Assembly: GCA_013396755.1 (NCBI GenBank) | Contig: VWZF01003024.1 | Coordinates: forward strand, 1,674,001 to 1,738,000 | From: Sclerurus mexicanus | Taxonomy: Eukaryota; Chordata; Aves; Passeriformes; Furnariidae | Length of the DNA stretch: 64,000 nucleotides | Direction: 5' to 3' | Shown: positions 47,152-60,000 of the stretch, piece after piece | How positions within the stretch are numbered: the first letter of the stretch is position 1 | Layout: each line of letters starts with the position of its first letter | The notes under the pieces: model-generated | Told to the model about the DNA's origin: nothing | Seen by the model: the letters and a program-made list of their open reading frames with translations, nothing else | Database searches by the model: none | Position numbers and translations under genes: made by a program

Positions 47152-48346
47152 ATATAGGAAAGCCCTTTTCCCTTCCGAATATAAGAATACTCCAAGCAAA
47201 TACCGCAGTTAACATATGCACACAGGATCACTAGATTATATGTATCACTGACAACATCATCTTATTAGCTACAAACATATGTTTTGTACAAGGAAAGGCT
47301 CTGATTGTTAAAGGAAGGGCAGGATACTGGCAGATGAGGTGAGGAGAAGAAGCAGGTGGTGGAGCTCCTTGGATACAGTTCATAGAGACAACCTTGGAGA
47401 TTTTTTAGACTGAAAACTGCCTTTTTCTATACAATCATATTTCTATAGAGCAGCTCTTCAGGGCCTTTTTGATAAAAAATAACAATCAAATGGCCCAACC
47501 CCCTCCTTCCCATCACATTTATATCAGTTAATTAATGTGGACTGCTTTTTTTACCCCCTTTACTAAGAGCTATCTTGCAAAGATAAAGAGGAAAAACACA
47601 AGCCCCTCAAACATACCTTTCTCCTCAACAGTCCAAGTATTCACCTCTGTGGAAATTAACAACCTTGTCTGAAATGCTTCCTTATATAATTTCCAAAAAT
47701 ATAATAACCCCATAGGAATAAATAAGTGGTGGTAGTAGCAGTTTCCTTTTCCTTTAAATACTGTATTGACATAAGAAATGGTGAAACTTCCGAAGCTTTT
47801 GTAATCAAGTGACAGAATTGGATGCTGGTATGAAATATTGCTTTTGGAAAGATAACCAGGACTGTGTCACAGTGGGAGCTACAGTAGGATAATGAAGCAC
47901 AATCCTCCTAATTACAAGACTGAAACAAAACAAAATGCTAATGCTTCTCAAATCGCATGTAGTGCACAGATATAGTAGATGTTGCTGAAGTGGAGGTCTT
48001 TTATCTTTCCCCTTTCTTTTAGCACCCCTTTAAGCCAACAAAAATTTCTTTGTGGTTGTTCATATAAAGCAGAGTTTGGCTCATGTCTACTGATGGCACT
48101 GATATAAAGTGATTTAACCTCCTGAAGCAAAAGTAGGGATTTATTGAGCTGCTGGAGCTTTGGATTTGAAGGCATGTGGGACATAAAGTTTGGTCAAGAG
48201 TAGCTTACAAAACACCAGGAGTCTCTACCATACACTGCTGAAATTACCTCCTGTTGATACAGCACTGAGTTTGCTGTGCTTTCCAGCCAAACTTTTTTTC
48301 AGGCATCTGATGGAAAAGTCCATTGGGAATGGTGAAATTATTAGGT

Positions 48347-48450
48347 GGCTTTGAGCAACCTGGTCTAGTGAAGGGTGTTCCTTTCCATGGCAGTGGGGCT
48401 AAAGTAGATGATCTTTAAGGTCCGTTCCAACCTGAAACAGTCTGTGATTT
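48347..48450 (+). mobile_element. CR1 LINE 3'-end fragment
   Basis: GGCTTTGAGCAACCTGGTCT, TTCCATGGCAGTGGGGCTAA, ATGATCTTTAAGGTCCGTTC and a degraded CAGTCTGTGATTTC terminus: the last 100 bases of a sense CR1 copy of the 'gatctttaaggtccc' type. Confidence 0.93.
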
Positions 48451-48738
48451 CATATTTCTAGTTACTTGAGGTTGAATTGTATTTTCTCTGTGAATGCTTA
48501 TGAGCAACTTTATATATGAGAATAACAAGAGTAAGTAGAAACAAATGCACTGCAAAAGTTCTTTACATTTTTGGTTGATAAACTGCTAAGAGTCTGAATT
48601 CTTCATCTGAAGTCTAGCAAATGACGTCAGATGCCATATTTGAAGAGTAAATGAGGATTTGAGCAGCCTAATCTAACAAAGTTCACAGAAGTCAATGCAA
48701 AGTTCCCACTGCCTTTCTAGAGTTTTACCTCTTTGAGC

Positions 48739-48769
48739 TTTTTTTGTTTGTTTGTTTGTTTGTTTGTTT
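48739..48769 (+). repeat. (TTTG)n microsatellite
   Basis: Six consecutive TTTG units after a T-rich start, ending TTTAGG. It looks like a length-variable microsatellite; the trailing TTTAG resembles a splice acceptor but no supported exon follows. Confidence 0.9.
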
Positions 48770-50024
48770 AGGAATGAACGTTTCTATTTGACCTGTATTG
48801 TGGTGCTGCATCGTAAAAAATTAAGAAGATACACAGTATCTTCTATTATTCAGTGTTACTCTGAAGATGCATCAAATGGAGTATGTTTTCCAAGCATGGG
48901 ACGGCCGGTCTGCTGTTACTTATGCTGCAGGAAATTCTCTGGGGGATACATTATGCGACTCAGAATCAGGTTGAAATAACACAGTCCCACTTGGTTCCTG
49001 GTAATCACATTGGAGATGCACTTTGCACCATCCTATTCACAGAACGTGTTGTATTATTCAGATCCATCTTTTTAGTCTCTGTTTTCTTTCAAGTACACGA
49101 AACACAGGCATGGGTCATCAAAAGTTCAGGTTTTGGTGAGGCAGCATTTGTGATTATGGTTCTAGTCTGTGTGTTTGTTCATAGTAAAAGGAATATATGT
49201 ATATATAGCCACACCAAAAGTCTGATTGCTCCAGATCTTTTCCAGGTTGAAGGGAGAAGGAAAGATGAGGCAGAACTGAATCCTGCCATTCAGACACAAA
49301 ATGCTACAAGGTTTTTTTTGGGGTTGTGGGTTCCCCCTCCTCCCCCCCGCCCCAGTAAATCTTAGATACCTTTATTTACAAAAAGCCTCTATGACCTATC
49401 CTCTATCCAATCAGTATAGACTATTATATTTGATACAACGTAAGTGTAATAAAGGTAAAAATATTATCCAAAATGATGTGTGGGTTAAAGATGTGCTTGT
49501 TAACAGAAGTGTAATACCAATAATTTGCAAAAGGCTTTGGCTGTTGAGATAGTTGCTTCAGAGAAAGCTGTTTCTGTCCCAGCAACAATTTATTGAAGGC
49601 CTGTATTTAGTAACACAGATAGTGAATGTCTTGGAGGGCTGCAGAAGTGCAGCTGCTCCAATCATATTCTGCATAATTTTGATCACCAGGATCCAAGAGT
49701 AAGACCTACAGTGCAAGGCTGCAGTTCTTTGAGCTTCAGGGTGGACTCCTGCAGTCTGAAAATTAAGTGATCTAAGCTGCCTAATGGTTCTTTGAATTTA
49801 ATTGCTCAGAAGCACATGTGGATATTTTACATTATAGAGATGTTCTCAATATTGTACTTACTTTTCCCTTTACATGTGTCCTCTGTCAACCAGCTAAACT
49901 TAAGGTTTTCTCTACCTCACTGGTGCACTGTAAACATTGGTTAAGTGAAGAGCTGGAAGTATTTAATTATTGTGATAATATGAGGCCATTATACCCCATT
50001 GATTGTAGGTAACTGGCTCTAGGG

Positions 50025-50125
50025 AATGCACTGTATAAACATGCAAAGTGCTTTCCAGATACTAATTATTGCCACATCATCTCCATTTGAAGGTAGGGAA
50101 ATTGAGGCATGGATCAGTCAGCACT
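50025..50125 (+). repeat. Possible MIR/CORE-SINE-like relic
   Basis: ATGCAAAGTGCTTTCCAGAT followed by ATCTCCATTTGAAGGTAGGG and AAATTGAGGCATGGATCAGT resembles the MIR order 'caaagtgcttt', 'tccattttacagatgggg', 'aaactgaggca'. It is diverged but clearer than the one at 26491. Confidence 0.5.
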
Positions 50126-52420
50126 GCAGCTTTAAAACAACACAAATCCCAGTATAGATACTGAAATCCATACTGAAATTTGGCAACTAATTGCAGAGGT
50201 TTTATCTTTCCAAGCTTGCTGAAAATCTACTGGGGAAATACAGAGGTATTCAGAAGATCTGAATGAGGCCTTTTTGGTTTGGCCAAGTGATTCTTGCTTG
50301 TCCTTAGCTTTCCATCAGTTCTGTTTGTGCAGAGCTCCTGGTGATTAATACAGCTTGTGCCTGGGTGAACTAAGGACAAATTTTGGAATATGGGGGCCAA
50401 GAGTCTTGCTCCCTGTTGTGCTGTGAGCTGCTGGGGTGAGACCTAGAAATTCCAGATTCAGCTTCTGAGATCTCCTTCCCTTCCATCTTTCAGTCTCCAG
50501 GAGCACCATGTCACACCTCTGGTCCAGCACAGCCTTGTCACAGACAGAAATGCTGAAAGGCAGCTGAGGTAGTGAGGAGGAACGTGGGCTTCCCTCCAGC
50601 ATGCACAAATGTGCAATGTCTCATTAATGCATTTAAATTAATGCTCTTGTAGCTTCCTGGTGAGGACAAAAATATCTTGTGGTGCAGGCACTTTCCCTTT
50701 TAGTGAACAGTGATGCCTCCAAAGAATGAGGTCTTGACAGTCTGAAAGAATTAAGTCTCTTTTTGAGCGGAAAGGTCAGCCACAGGTGAAGGAGTTGCAC
50801 TGAGAGTGCCTTTAAACTACTCTGTCTCTTTCCTCCATGATGAATTGCTGGGAGCTCTTTCTCCAAGCCTGGATATATTTAGACTTTCTTTGATAGATCA
50901 TTCTTTTAAGGGCGGATTGATTGGGCCAAGATATGAGCAGATCAACTGTAATTTGGCCTGAAAGTAGATAGTGATCTGGCAAAATGGATCCTCATCTGCA
51001 TCTCTTCCTCTGAGCTCTTGTTTCATTCACTTACTGGCATCTGTGCTGAACACTGCTACATTCACAAGGGCTACCAGGACTCAAAGGAACAAGAAAATAC
51101 CCAGGAAGGCATTTAAATACATTTAAACCTCTTAAATTGGTGGGACTCAAACTGCAAGAGGCTGCCAGAGGCTGCTGAACTGGAGGCTCTAACAGTGCTC
51201 TTCTGACAGCAGTAGCAAAGTCTTGGGATGACCTCTGGACCTTGCACTGCCCCAAGCCTCTGCTGTGCAAGGGACTGTAATTTCCAAGACCTGTGGCATT
51301 AAAAGAAAGTGGAAGCTTTTTTTTTTAATCTGCTTTTTTTTCTGCATGAAATTGCAAAAGTGGGTTTACAGTGCTCTTCTGAAAGTACAGAAAGGTGCTT
51401 AAACACTGCTGCAAGAAAAGTGTCCCCACTAGGATCAAACATCCAGAATGATAAATGCCCATGGCAGAAAAGAGAGGCCATCAGATCCCCCAGGTTCTTA
51501 ACTTGTTTTATATGTTCTGCAACAAAAAAGAAAAGGATTTTTCCCTTAATAGAGCAATGGCCAGCTTAGGTAGCCAAAATCTGTGGCTATAGAAGAGTTA
51601 AAATTCATTTCTCTGTAGCCCATCTAAATTGCTTGTGAACTGACAAGGAAGGCACAGCACCCTGAACTTCAGCTGCTTGAGCAATGCCCCTCAGCCATCA
51701 TCAGTCTTTGTTTGGTGGAGTTTGGGGTGTCTGAGGCCATTAGGATGGTACCGCTACACAGATGGATTACAATACAAACATAGGGAGACACAGGTGTTGT
51801 ACTGGAAAAGAACAATAACTGGGTTCTGGCTGCTGCCAGGTTGGTGAATGCAGAGCAATGCCGTCAAAAAAGTCATTGCAAATTCTGCTCCATTAAAGAA
51901 CCTCGTGAAGATTCAACAGTACTGCAAGCAGCCACAAGGCTCAGAAATCCCAGTGGGAGCAATTTCTTTCTGACTGTTCAAAATGCTGCATTTTGGCTTT
52001 GGCCAAATTTTTAATTTTATTACTGCTGGTTTGAGCCTCTAAAAGAGAACATTGAAATGGTAAAACACACACTTCAAACAAATCCTCAAAAGAAAATTTT
52101 TGACTCTGTTTAAGCTTCTGCAAAAGAGGTAAAACCCTTGCACCCAATTTTATCTTTGTTGCTGCTTTCCTGTTAACATGTCTTTAGTTTGACCAAAAAA
52201 AGTTTTCAGCTCAGGTTGAATTTCCGTCATGAATTCAAGAGGTTGAATCTGTTCATCTCACAATGCTTTTGTTCTCATAGTTTGCTAGAAATGTCTACCA
52301 AAGACTTCAGCATTGGGGTTTGTACTGAACCTGGATATCAGAAATGATCTGCCTAACAAAGAGGATCATGCTGTAATCAACTTGAGTGCTCCTCAGTCTG
52401 ATTTCAGACTCCAACAAAGT

Positions 52421-52540
52421 AATCATAGAATCATAGAACAGTTTGGTTTGGAAGGGACCTTGAACACAGCTGAGTTCCAACCCTCTGCCATGGGCAGGGA
52501 CACCTTCCTTAGCTTGCTCAAATTCCCATCCAACTTTCAG
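52421..52540 (-). mobile_element. CR1 LINE 3'-end fragment
   Basis: AATCATAGAATCATAGAACA, GGTTTGGAAGGGACCTTGAA, CCAACCCTCTGCCATGGGCA and GGACACCTTCC: a textbook antisense avian CR1 terminus with two ATTCTATGAT octamer-type units. It is well preserved and only 120 bases long. Confidence 0.96.
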
Positions 52541-55189
52541 CCACAGTCACAGCCCAAGCATTTGCTGCTGTGAAAATGTGATGGGACAGCAAAATGAACA
52601 TACAGCCATGCAAGGAAGAAATATTTCGGCTTTTCATTGGAATAGAACTGATGTTTAGCTTGGGAGTCTAGGAGCTTATGACACCTTCTTTAAAAGGTGA
52701 AACATTGCAACACAGTGTGAATTCAGGCTGTCTGAAGATTCAGACAAACATGGTGACATGTGGCCTTGCTATTAAACCTCAGTTAAAAAGGTATCAAATC
52801 TTCCCACTTTACAGGGTCACAGGTCAGCAAACAGATCTCTGACTGACTGGGAAGAGCCTGCTGGGTCCCTGCCGCTCCATGTGGCTGCCCTGGCTGGCCA
52901 CACATGTCCTCAGTGTCTATCCCAAGGAGAAAATAGCGCCCTGGTTTAAACCTCCCTGAAGCTCTGAGCACGAGGAACTGCTCAGACACTGAAGCCCTGA
53001 TTTATTGTTTGCTCAGCCTCATAACAACTTCTTGCCAGACTTTTCCATTTTGCTGTTTTTATTTTGTTAAGCTGAAATAGAATCAGTTTTTTGTTAAGCT
53101 GAATAGAATAGAAAAATAACTATTTTTAGTGAGCAAAAAACTTGATTCCCAAGCAAGAAACTTCTCCTAACACTTCTTTCCAAGAAAGAATAATAAAAAA
53201 AGAAAGAGCTTAAGTTAGCACATTTTGATTTTAAAAAATGGTTTCTCTTCATTTAAGCGGTTCATCCATTCAAAAGAGACCTTTGAGAGTCTTTAACTTA
53301 TTGCTGAAGAATTTCCATGGGTTTATGTTCCTATCAAAGTTTTCAGGTGTCAGACCACTATTCTCCTGTCTGGGATGTGTCCACTCCTCAGCTAGCTCTG
53401 AACTAAATTACAGATGAAATAAATGGCAGTAACTTTGGGCACTGAAAGGAACCATCTGGTGGAGATGGGACTAACAGATGTGCTTTCACTGTCAGTACCT
53501 CAGTCCACACACTTAAGAACTGCACTGCCATACACCTCCTTCACGTGCTTATTAATAATGTAGAACGTCTGTTCGTGCAGCACCGAGGGATCCCATTCAT
53601 CATGCCAGGCCCTGCGTAGTACCAGACGTTGTTGTCCCAAAGCACTAAAGCCCTAATGCTCCGGTGAACTGTGTGCACTGGCCTTGGAAGAAAATGATGC
53701 ATAGGACCAAATCCTAAGGAATCGAGACAAACAACTGCTCCCTGAATGGTACATGGAGTAATACTGATCACAGCCACACAGGGAATAAGAAATAGCAGAA
53801 AAAGAAAGAAAGATGTTTTAAGTGCTACACCTACATATTAATTTCCAATTCAACTCTTCTCCTGAACAGATGAGAACAAATCCTACTCCTTCCCTCTGTG
53901 TCTTCTAGACACACTGTCTCTGCTCACGGTTTCTTTGGATCTTCCATTATGAAATCAAGTCAAGCAATAATATGATTTAAGGAGCACATCCATGTTGTCA
54001 CTGCTCACGTACCCTGGTCTCTCCCAGACCAACATTTGCAATGTTCTTGCAAGGGTGATTTGCTGAGTAGGCAGAGGATTAGTCCAAAGCAAAGCCCTGC
54101 AACTGTGTTCTCATGGGCTACTTCCTAGCCAGCCCTTTGTAGGAACAGGAAAGATAATGGTAGTAGAAACAAGTTGCTCTGACAGTGCAGGGTCCCACAT
54201 CCTTCAAGGCGGGAGCTGTGGACGTTTATTGTCCAGAAAAGGAGAATAAACATTCAATTTGGCAAATTCCCAGAAGACCTCTTGCTCACTAAGCTATACA
54301 AATTATGTGATACCTGGGAGCTGCAACAAGGTTATAGTGGTTTCCTGCCTGCAGTCAGCTTTGGTACTGTACAGGCTGATCAACATTCATCTTTGTGCAA
54401 TAAAGCACAGTTACATACAATCAAAGATTTTCCCTTTCTCCTTCTGAACATACAGCAGGTGATTATGAAATAGAAAGGCAGAATTTGAGAAGAACAGAAG
54501 CCATAAATTTGGGTCAGCTGAAAACCAAGTAGAAAAAAATCTGTGAGCTCCTGGCACTGTGCAGCTCATTATTGCTTTCACCAAAAAGAGACTGCATGGG
54601 CTGGAGAGCTGTGCCTGCCTGTGCAGGGGAATGTCCACTCTCAGATAAGCCAACTGAAAATTGGGTAAGTGTGTGGGGTGGACTTGGAAGCTTCTGCTGG
54701 TCCTTCAGAGCTGCAGTGTTCAGAAGGCCCTTAAGGAGCTGCTTGTCAGAGGCTGCATTCGCTGGGAGAGGGAGGTGTCATCTTGGAGATGAGCGGGCAA
54801 GGAAAAGGAGGCTGGAAATAGATTTTTGGTTTTACATTTGAGAAGACAGAAGTTGTCCTAACACAGGACAATTTCTTCTTCTGTTTGGGGAAGTGATAAG
54901 TGGCATCCTTGGAAGACTGGAGTGAAATCTTGGAGCTACTAAAGATAGTGTACAGAAACTGCCCATAGGATCATTGCCAGCCCATGGGATGTTCTTCTCT
55001 TAAGAAATTAATGTAAATAGGGATGGGATACCTGTGCAAAGCAGAGTTGGATTCCAGATGTGAAGGACTGATAGCTGTGAATCAGTGTTGTTCTGGGTTA
55101 ATTTCCTTGAAATTAAAATATATGTTAGGTGCTTCACTCCTTTGTGTAGCTGGGTGTTCAGAAGGCAGAAATGAGGGAATATTTAATTG
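52541..55189. other. Intergenic DNA without recognised genes
   Basis: Unique sequence. A short imperfect direct repeat (TTTGTTAAGCTGAA, twice) occurs at 53063-53105. I see no supported exon or named repeat. Confidence 0.6.
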
Positions 55190-55332
55190 CAGCATCTCCA
55201 ACCTTGGAGATAATCAAAAGTCATCTGAACACCGTCCTGGGCAACTGACTCCAGGTGGTCCTATTGGAGTAGAGGGATTGGACCAGATGACCTCCAGACA
55301 TCCCTTCAAACCTCAATCAGTCCTTCAATTCC
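55190..55332 (+). mobile_element. CR1 LINE 3'-end fragment
   Basis: CATCTCCAACCTTGGAGATA, GTCATCTGAACACCGTCCTG, GGCAACTGACTCCAGGTGGT and GATTGGACCAGATGACCTCC: the terminal part of the same CR1 3' UTR type as at 5725-6420. It lacks a clean octamer end. Confidence 0.88.
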
Positions 55333-56395
55333 ATGAATATCCAAAGACTGCTTCCCATCCATCAGAGACAGCTCCAGCTGAACTTATTAGGACTCTACTG
55401 GAATAGGACTAGAGAGTGTTGTAAAGCAAGCTGTGCCATGAGGGCTCACAGACAAAATCACCATTTCAGTTTACGTGGTGCGTCCTGCAACCAGTTATGG
55501 TCCTATCCAGAGCTGGTGGTGAAGCTGTACCAGTTATTCAGTCATCCTCATATTTTACCTTCAGTGATGGAGTCCATGTCATGGAGGAACACAATTCTGG
55601 CACCCAAGACATCCAAAGCAAAGGCCTCTTCTCCCTTCCTTCATCAGAAGGGACTTGACTGAGGAGTCTGCAGTGGACCAGTTTATAGAAATTATAAAGT
55701 GATATTTAAAGGTTTCTGCCATGTGCAGCCACCATTCCTCCCTCTATTCTGCTTCAAATTGTGCCACATGGCCATTCTTATTGTGCATAAAATTAGAAGC
55801 ACTAGATAAATATTTCTAGAGAATATCCAAAAGAGGTACTGGTCTGCTAAGCCAGGCTGCTGCCATGTATAAAAATAGGCAGCATAAAGGAAGCCAGTGG
55901 GTAAGTTCTCTGCAAGACACTTTGAAGCGTGACTTCTTCAGGTCTGAACACAAAAAGGGCATTTGATGGGAGCCCTTTGTAAAAGCAGTCACAGGCTGCA
56001 CCTCCTAGTAACGCTATACTAACTTTGATATTGAATCCATAGCACGATCAGATTTCCACTACTGACATTCCAATTGATTATTCTGATGTTAAGGAAAAAA
56101 TATCCAACTGACAAGCTCACTTTGACAGGGAGAGACTATATGATATTAGGCACAATATGGAACCTTAAAAATTATCTGAAATTAAATGGAGAAATCATTT
56201 CAGTCAGTAATGATTCTAATACATATTCCTGAGAGTTGCCATCTGTGGTGATCAGAGTTCAAATGTCAGTATTTTGGGCTGATGGTGTGATGTCCCAACA
56301 CCTGGAAGGGAAACTCTCACCTTACTTTCATTCACTTATAGTCAGGAGGGGAAGTCAGAAATTCCAAGAGGCTCAAAAAAAGTCGAAAAAAAAAA

Positions 56396-56396
56396 N
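56396..56396. other. Single ambiguous base after a poly-A run
   Basis: An N directly follows an A10 run (56386-56395), as expected for a homopolymer-length uncertainty or polished assembly join. Confidence 0.95.
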
Positions 56397-56886
56397 GCTT
56401 TCTGGCTGTGACGTGGATTCAGTAAGGTGAGCATGAGTGAATTATGGATGCTCTTTTGATTGGTTTCCAACAATCTTTTAATGGCACTGAGATGGTGTGA
56501 AGTTCCAGTGTATTGATTTTCTTTAGCCCATGCAGTAATTTGTAGTGGTGGAGATTTATTTTCCACTTTATGTTTTCCATGAAGCTAGAAGGCCACTGGC
56601 AGTGGGCAGTTGGCCTCCCATTCCTATGGATGGCACGGATGGCCACCTCTTGTGCTCTGAGGATCATTGAGTGCCAGGAGACTCGATGCTTAGGGAGAGC
56701 AGAGTTTGCATGGGGGATTTCTGTGGTCTCATTTCCACCACTGGCAGGCAGTGATATTGGATGCTAGGTCAAAGCTGCTGCACGTGCAAACCAGGGGCCA
56801 CTTGCTCTGCTAGCTCTGGGGCAAGGGATCCTGTCCTGGCAAGTATTTACCTCAAGTGAGTACTGTTTCTATGAAGTTATTTTACA

Positions 56887-57052
56887 GTTGGTGGTTGGGG
56901 TTTTTTTGGTTTGTTTTCTTTTTTTTTGCTTTATTTTCTTTTCTTTGTTTGTTCATTTGTTTTGGGGTTTTTTGTTGGTTTTTTTTTTGTGTATGTGGGG
57001 TTTGTTTTTTTTTTGTTTTTTTTTTTTTTTTGGGGGGGGTTGGGGTTTTTTT
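56887..57052 (+). repeat. Long T/G-rich tract with G-runs
   Basis: 165 bases of nearly pure T and G, with T7-T17 runs and G4-G8 runs (GGTTGGGG, TTTTGGGG, GTGGGG, GGGGGGGGTTGGGG). Only a few A and C interrupt. The open frame across it codes for a Phe/Val/Gly/Cys low-complexity string and is not a gene. Confidence 0.9.
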
Positions 57053-59904
57053 AAATAATTTTACTTTCTTTCAGTGAATCTTGCTCACTTTGGGACCATC
57101 AGCAGCAGCTTCACAGTTATTCTGACCCTGAACAGGAGCTAATATAGACTCTGGCTTCCAGCCAGACCTTGTCACTGCAAAGAAAACATCTTGAGGCAAC
57201 AGGTTAGGGTTAGGCTCATCTGCAGTCTGGGGAAGGAAGAGCTGCCTGTCATAACTAACTTATTTTTCTGCACAACTTTCAGATTTCATGGACATCTCTA
57301 CCACTCTTCCATGAGCAGATTTAAGGAGAAGACACTGGTTTCAGTTTTCCCAACATGACTCTTGTATGCCCTTCCGCCTGACCTGTTTTTATGCAGTTCA
57401 TGCAATAATCTGGAAGCCAGAAGGTGACATTTTTACCAGTTTGACCACCTGCAGATCAAAGACCATAACTTTGACTTAAATTAAACCACAGCTTTTAAAA
57501 ATAAAGATCAAAACTGCAACTCTGACTTAAGACCAAGTCTGAGAGTGCTTCATGCTTGACTAGGCTGTTCTGCCTTGTGCCAGCTAGTTGTTCTGACTTG
57601 CTGGGCTTCCCTTTATGTTAGCTTAAACTGCATCCTAGATTCCTTCCATACTAATCCTTAAGAAACAAGGCCTGAAAAAAAAAGAGTTTGACATGCAGCT
57701 ATAAGGAAGAGGAGGACATGGGTCTACAAAAAAGGGAGAGGAAATGTGTGAGCATATCTATGGTGCTGAACACAGAAGTCAGTACAGGATTCAGGCTGTG
57801 TTTGAACAATACAGCTGTGGCAGCACAGTCTGTGTTTGGGTCAGCACAACCTAAATCAGCCCCTGTGGGGCCCCAAGGTCTCTTTTAAAGTTAGACTGCT
57901 CCTGCTGCCCAAATTAGCTGGGCTATCAGTGCTGGACTCTGTACTTGCACTGTCTCATCTGGCATTTAGCAATAGGGACTTCCAGACCATGCTCAGTCAC
58001 ACTGGTAGATTTTGTGGGCATCCAAATAGTGAGCTTTAACAAAAAGATTAGAAGTGACCTTGAGATAGTTTGTGTGTGGATGGAGTCCTCCTTAAAGTCT
58101 TTGGAGCTTCAGAGTAAAGAGCATGAGGGTGCTTGGGAGGTTATACCACAGGTTGAGTGGAGGCTGATGCTAGAGAACCAGCTAAAAATTCACACTGAGA
58201 AACTAGAAGCCTTGAAGTACTGCAAAAATTTTACTTGATAAGATAGAGGAGCCAGAAGAAGGATAGAAAGAGAAGCACAACAAAATTCAACATCAGTGCT
58301 TACACTGAAACTGAGATCCTACTTATTTCTGTGGTTATATGGCTTCATCCTCCATGCACTGGGTCTTGCTATATATAAGACTCCTGGGTCAAGAGGTCCT
58401 CAAGCTTCAAGTCTTTCATCCCAGGAAACAATCCCCATGGTTCTGCTCTTCAGCACCTTTCTCAAAGTGTGCCCTACTAAAGTAGGGCATGACATTTTAA
58501 TAAGCTTCACTCACACTGTAGACAGTGTTGCTTCCTGTTCCTGGTTCCTAGAGAGCCCCTGACTGTTTTTTCAAGTACCAAAACTCTGTTCCTCTGATAC
58601 TGAAGCTCAGGAGCAGCTGTTTGTCCACTTTGCTCCTGAGCTCTTTTGCACAGCAACTGATTTTCTATTTGCAATTTTCCTTCATGTAAACATGATCTAG
58701 ATGCTTCTGCTGAATGTTCATTTGGCTCTCCTAGAACACACTCTGCGTGTTTGTCTGAGGTTTACCAAGCACTCCTGTGCTTTGCTCACAAAAATATAGA
58801 TGAACTATGAAAAAGCCAAGATAAAGGCATGTTATCTTGACCAACAGATGTAATCCCTTCCTGTTTTTCTCTGACTTTAGACTATAAACTCTTTGAACCA
58901 GTTTTCTGTTTGATGAGGGCCAGCACAACCTACTGGGAGATGCTTATCAGCAGTCCCTCTGCACGCTCCCAACAGAGCCTGGTACACCCTCCTGGCTGCA
59001 AGCTCCAGCTCGGCAGAAGCACTTGCTTTTGATTACAGAGATCTCCAGTGTCAGCCAAGGAGGTGGATATCAAACCTGTGCACGTTGGGTGCTGCCAGCA
59101 ACACATCATAAATAGTAGTAATGGAGTGTAATTGCTCATTAAGTCAAATCATAGCCTGGAGCCCTCCATCTGGCCAAACTCTTTTCAACATCAGTGGGAG
59201 CTTTGCCAGCAGGTGTGCAATAGGATTGGGGTCCCAAGTAGTGGCACTGCCACCCAGGCAGCACCATTATTGGGGTTTGATTCAGATCCCCTTCAAACTG
59301 CTGTGTGTCTTTGGACTGATTTAGAAGAATTTAGCTAACTCCTTTTGTGTTACACTGCTTCTCCACAGCTACATCTGTGCAACAGTTATCCCAGATGGAG
59401 TATGGAGGAGGAGAATTCCTGACACTGAGCTATGGGATTTTAATTTTAGAGAGGAGATGGAAACTCTTTTCTGTTGGGTCTCAAATGATGATTTGTACAG
59501 GTGTAATTTGAGGCCTGAAAATGTCCCAGAAGCCTGCAACTGAAACCCCCCAACTTGTAATTGATAAAGTGTTGTGTCCCTGGTGCAAGGGCTATAAAAG
59601 GCAAACAAGCTGGTGTGCCTGCCTGTCAATCATCTACTGCCATTTGACATTGGTACAACCCTTTGCACGTGAAAAAAATTTACTGCCTCCCCCCATGAAA
59701 ATTATTTACCATCCCCATTTCAGTTTGAACATTTACTGTTGTGTGGTTCAAAGCTGTGATGAATTGGTTAGCTATAAATTTTCTTTCCTCTCCTCTTCTC
59801 CTCCCACCTCTCTCTAATGTAACACTGGGATGAAGGTTAAGGCATAGGGTGTTATCTGAAGGAAGTGCTCCATTCGCAGCGCCCCATCCATCCTCGCTAA
59901 TGCT

Positions 59905-60000
59905 TATAGCTCCCCTGTGGTATTGGGAAGTGTAATCGCTATTGTACTGAGGTAGAACAGGAGCTGGAGAGAGATAAATGGCCTAGTTATCAAAACTTCC
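59905..60000 (+). repeat. Possible MIR/CORE-SINE-like relic
   Basis: TAGCTCCCCTGTGGTATTGG, GAAGTGTAATCGCTATTGTA and CTGAGGTAGAACAGGAGCTG, then AGAGAGATAAATGGCCTAG, parallel the MIR order 'ctatgaggtagg', 'attatcctcatttta', 'gaaactgaggc', 'agagaggttaagtgac'. Heavily diverged. Confidence 0.4.

Larger units (their letters stand above)
44396..48346. other. Intergenic DNA including an LTR-like block
   Basis: Apart from the LTR-like segment at about 45460-46480 and the palindrome at 47134, this is unique AT-rich sequence with no recognised gene. Confidence 0.6.
48451..52420. other. Intergenic DNA without recognised genes
   Basis: Contains a (TTTG)n microsatellite, a C-rich patch at 49332-49352, a possible SINE relic at 50025-50125 and a 160-codon ATG-started open frame at 48883-49365 without recognisable domains. 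Nothing else that I can name. Confidence 0.6.

Noticed and set aside
56856..57077. Hydrophobic-looking 73-codon frame that could be mistaken for a membrane protein
   Set aside because: Entirely produced by the T/G-rich tract; TTT and GGN/GTN codons give Phe, Gly and Val by composition.
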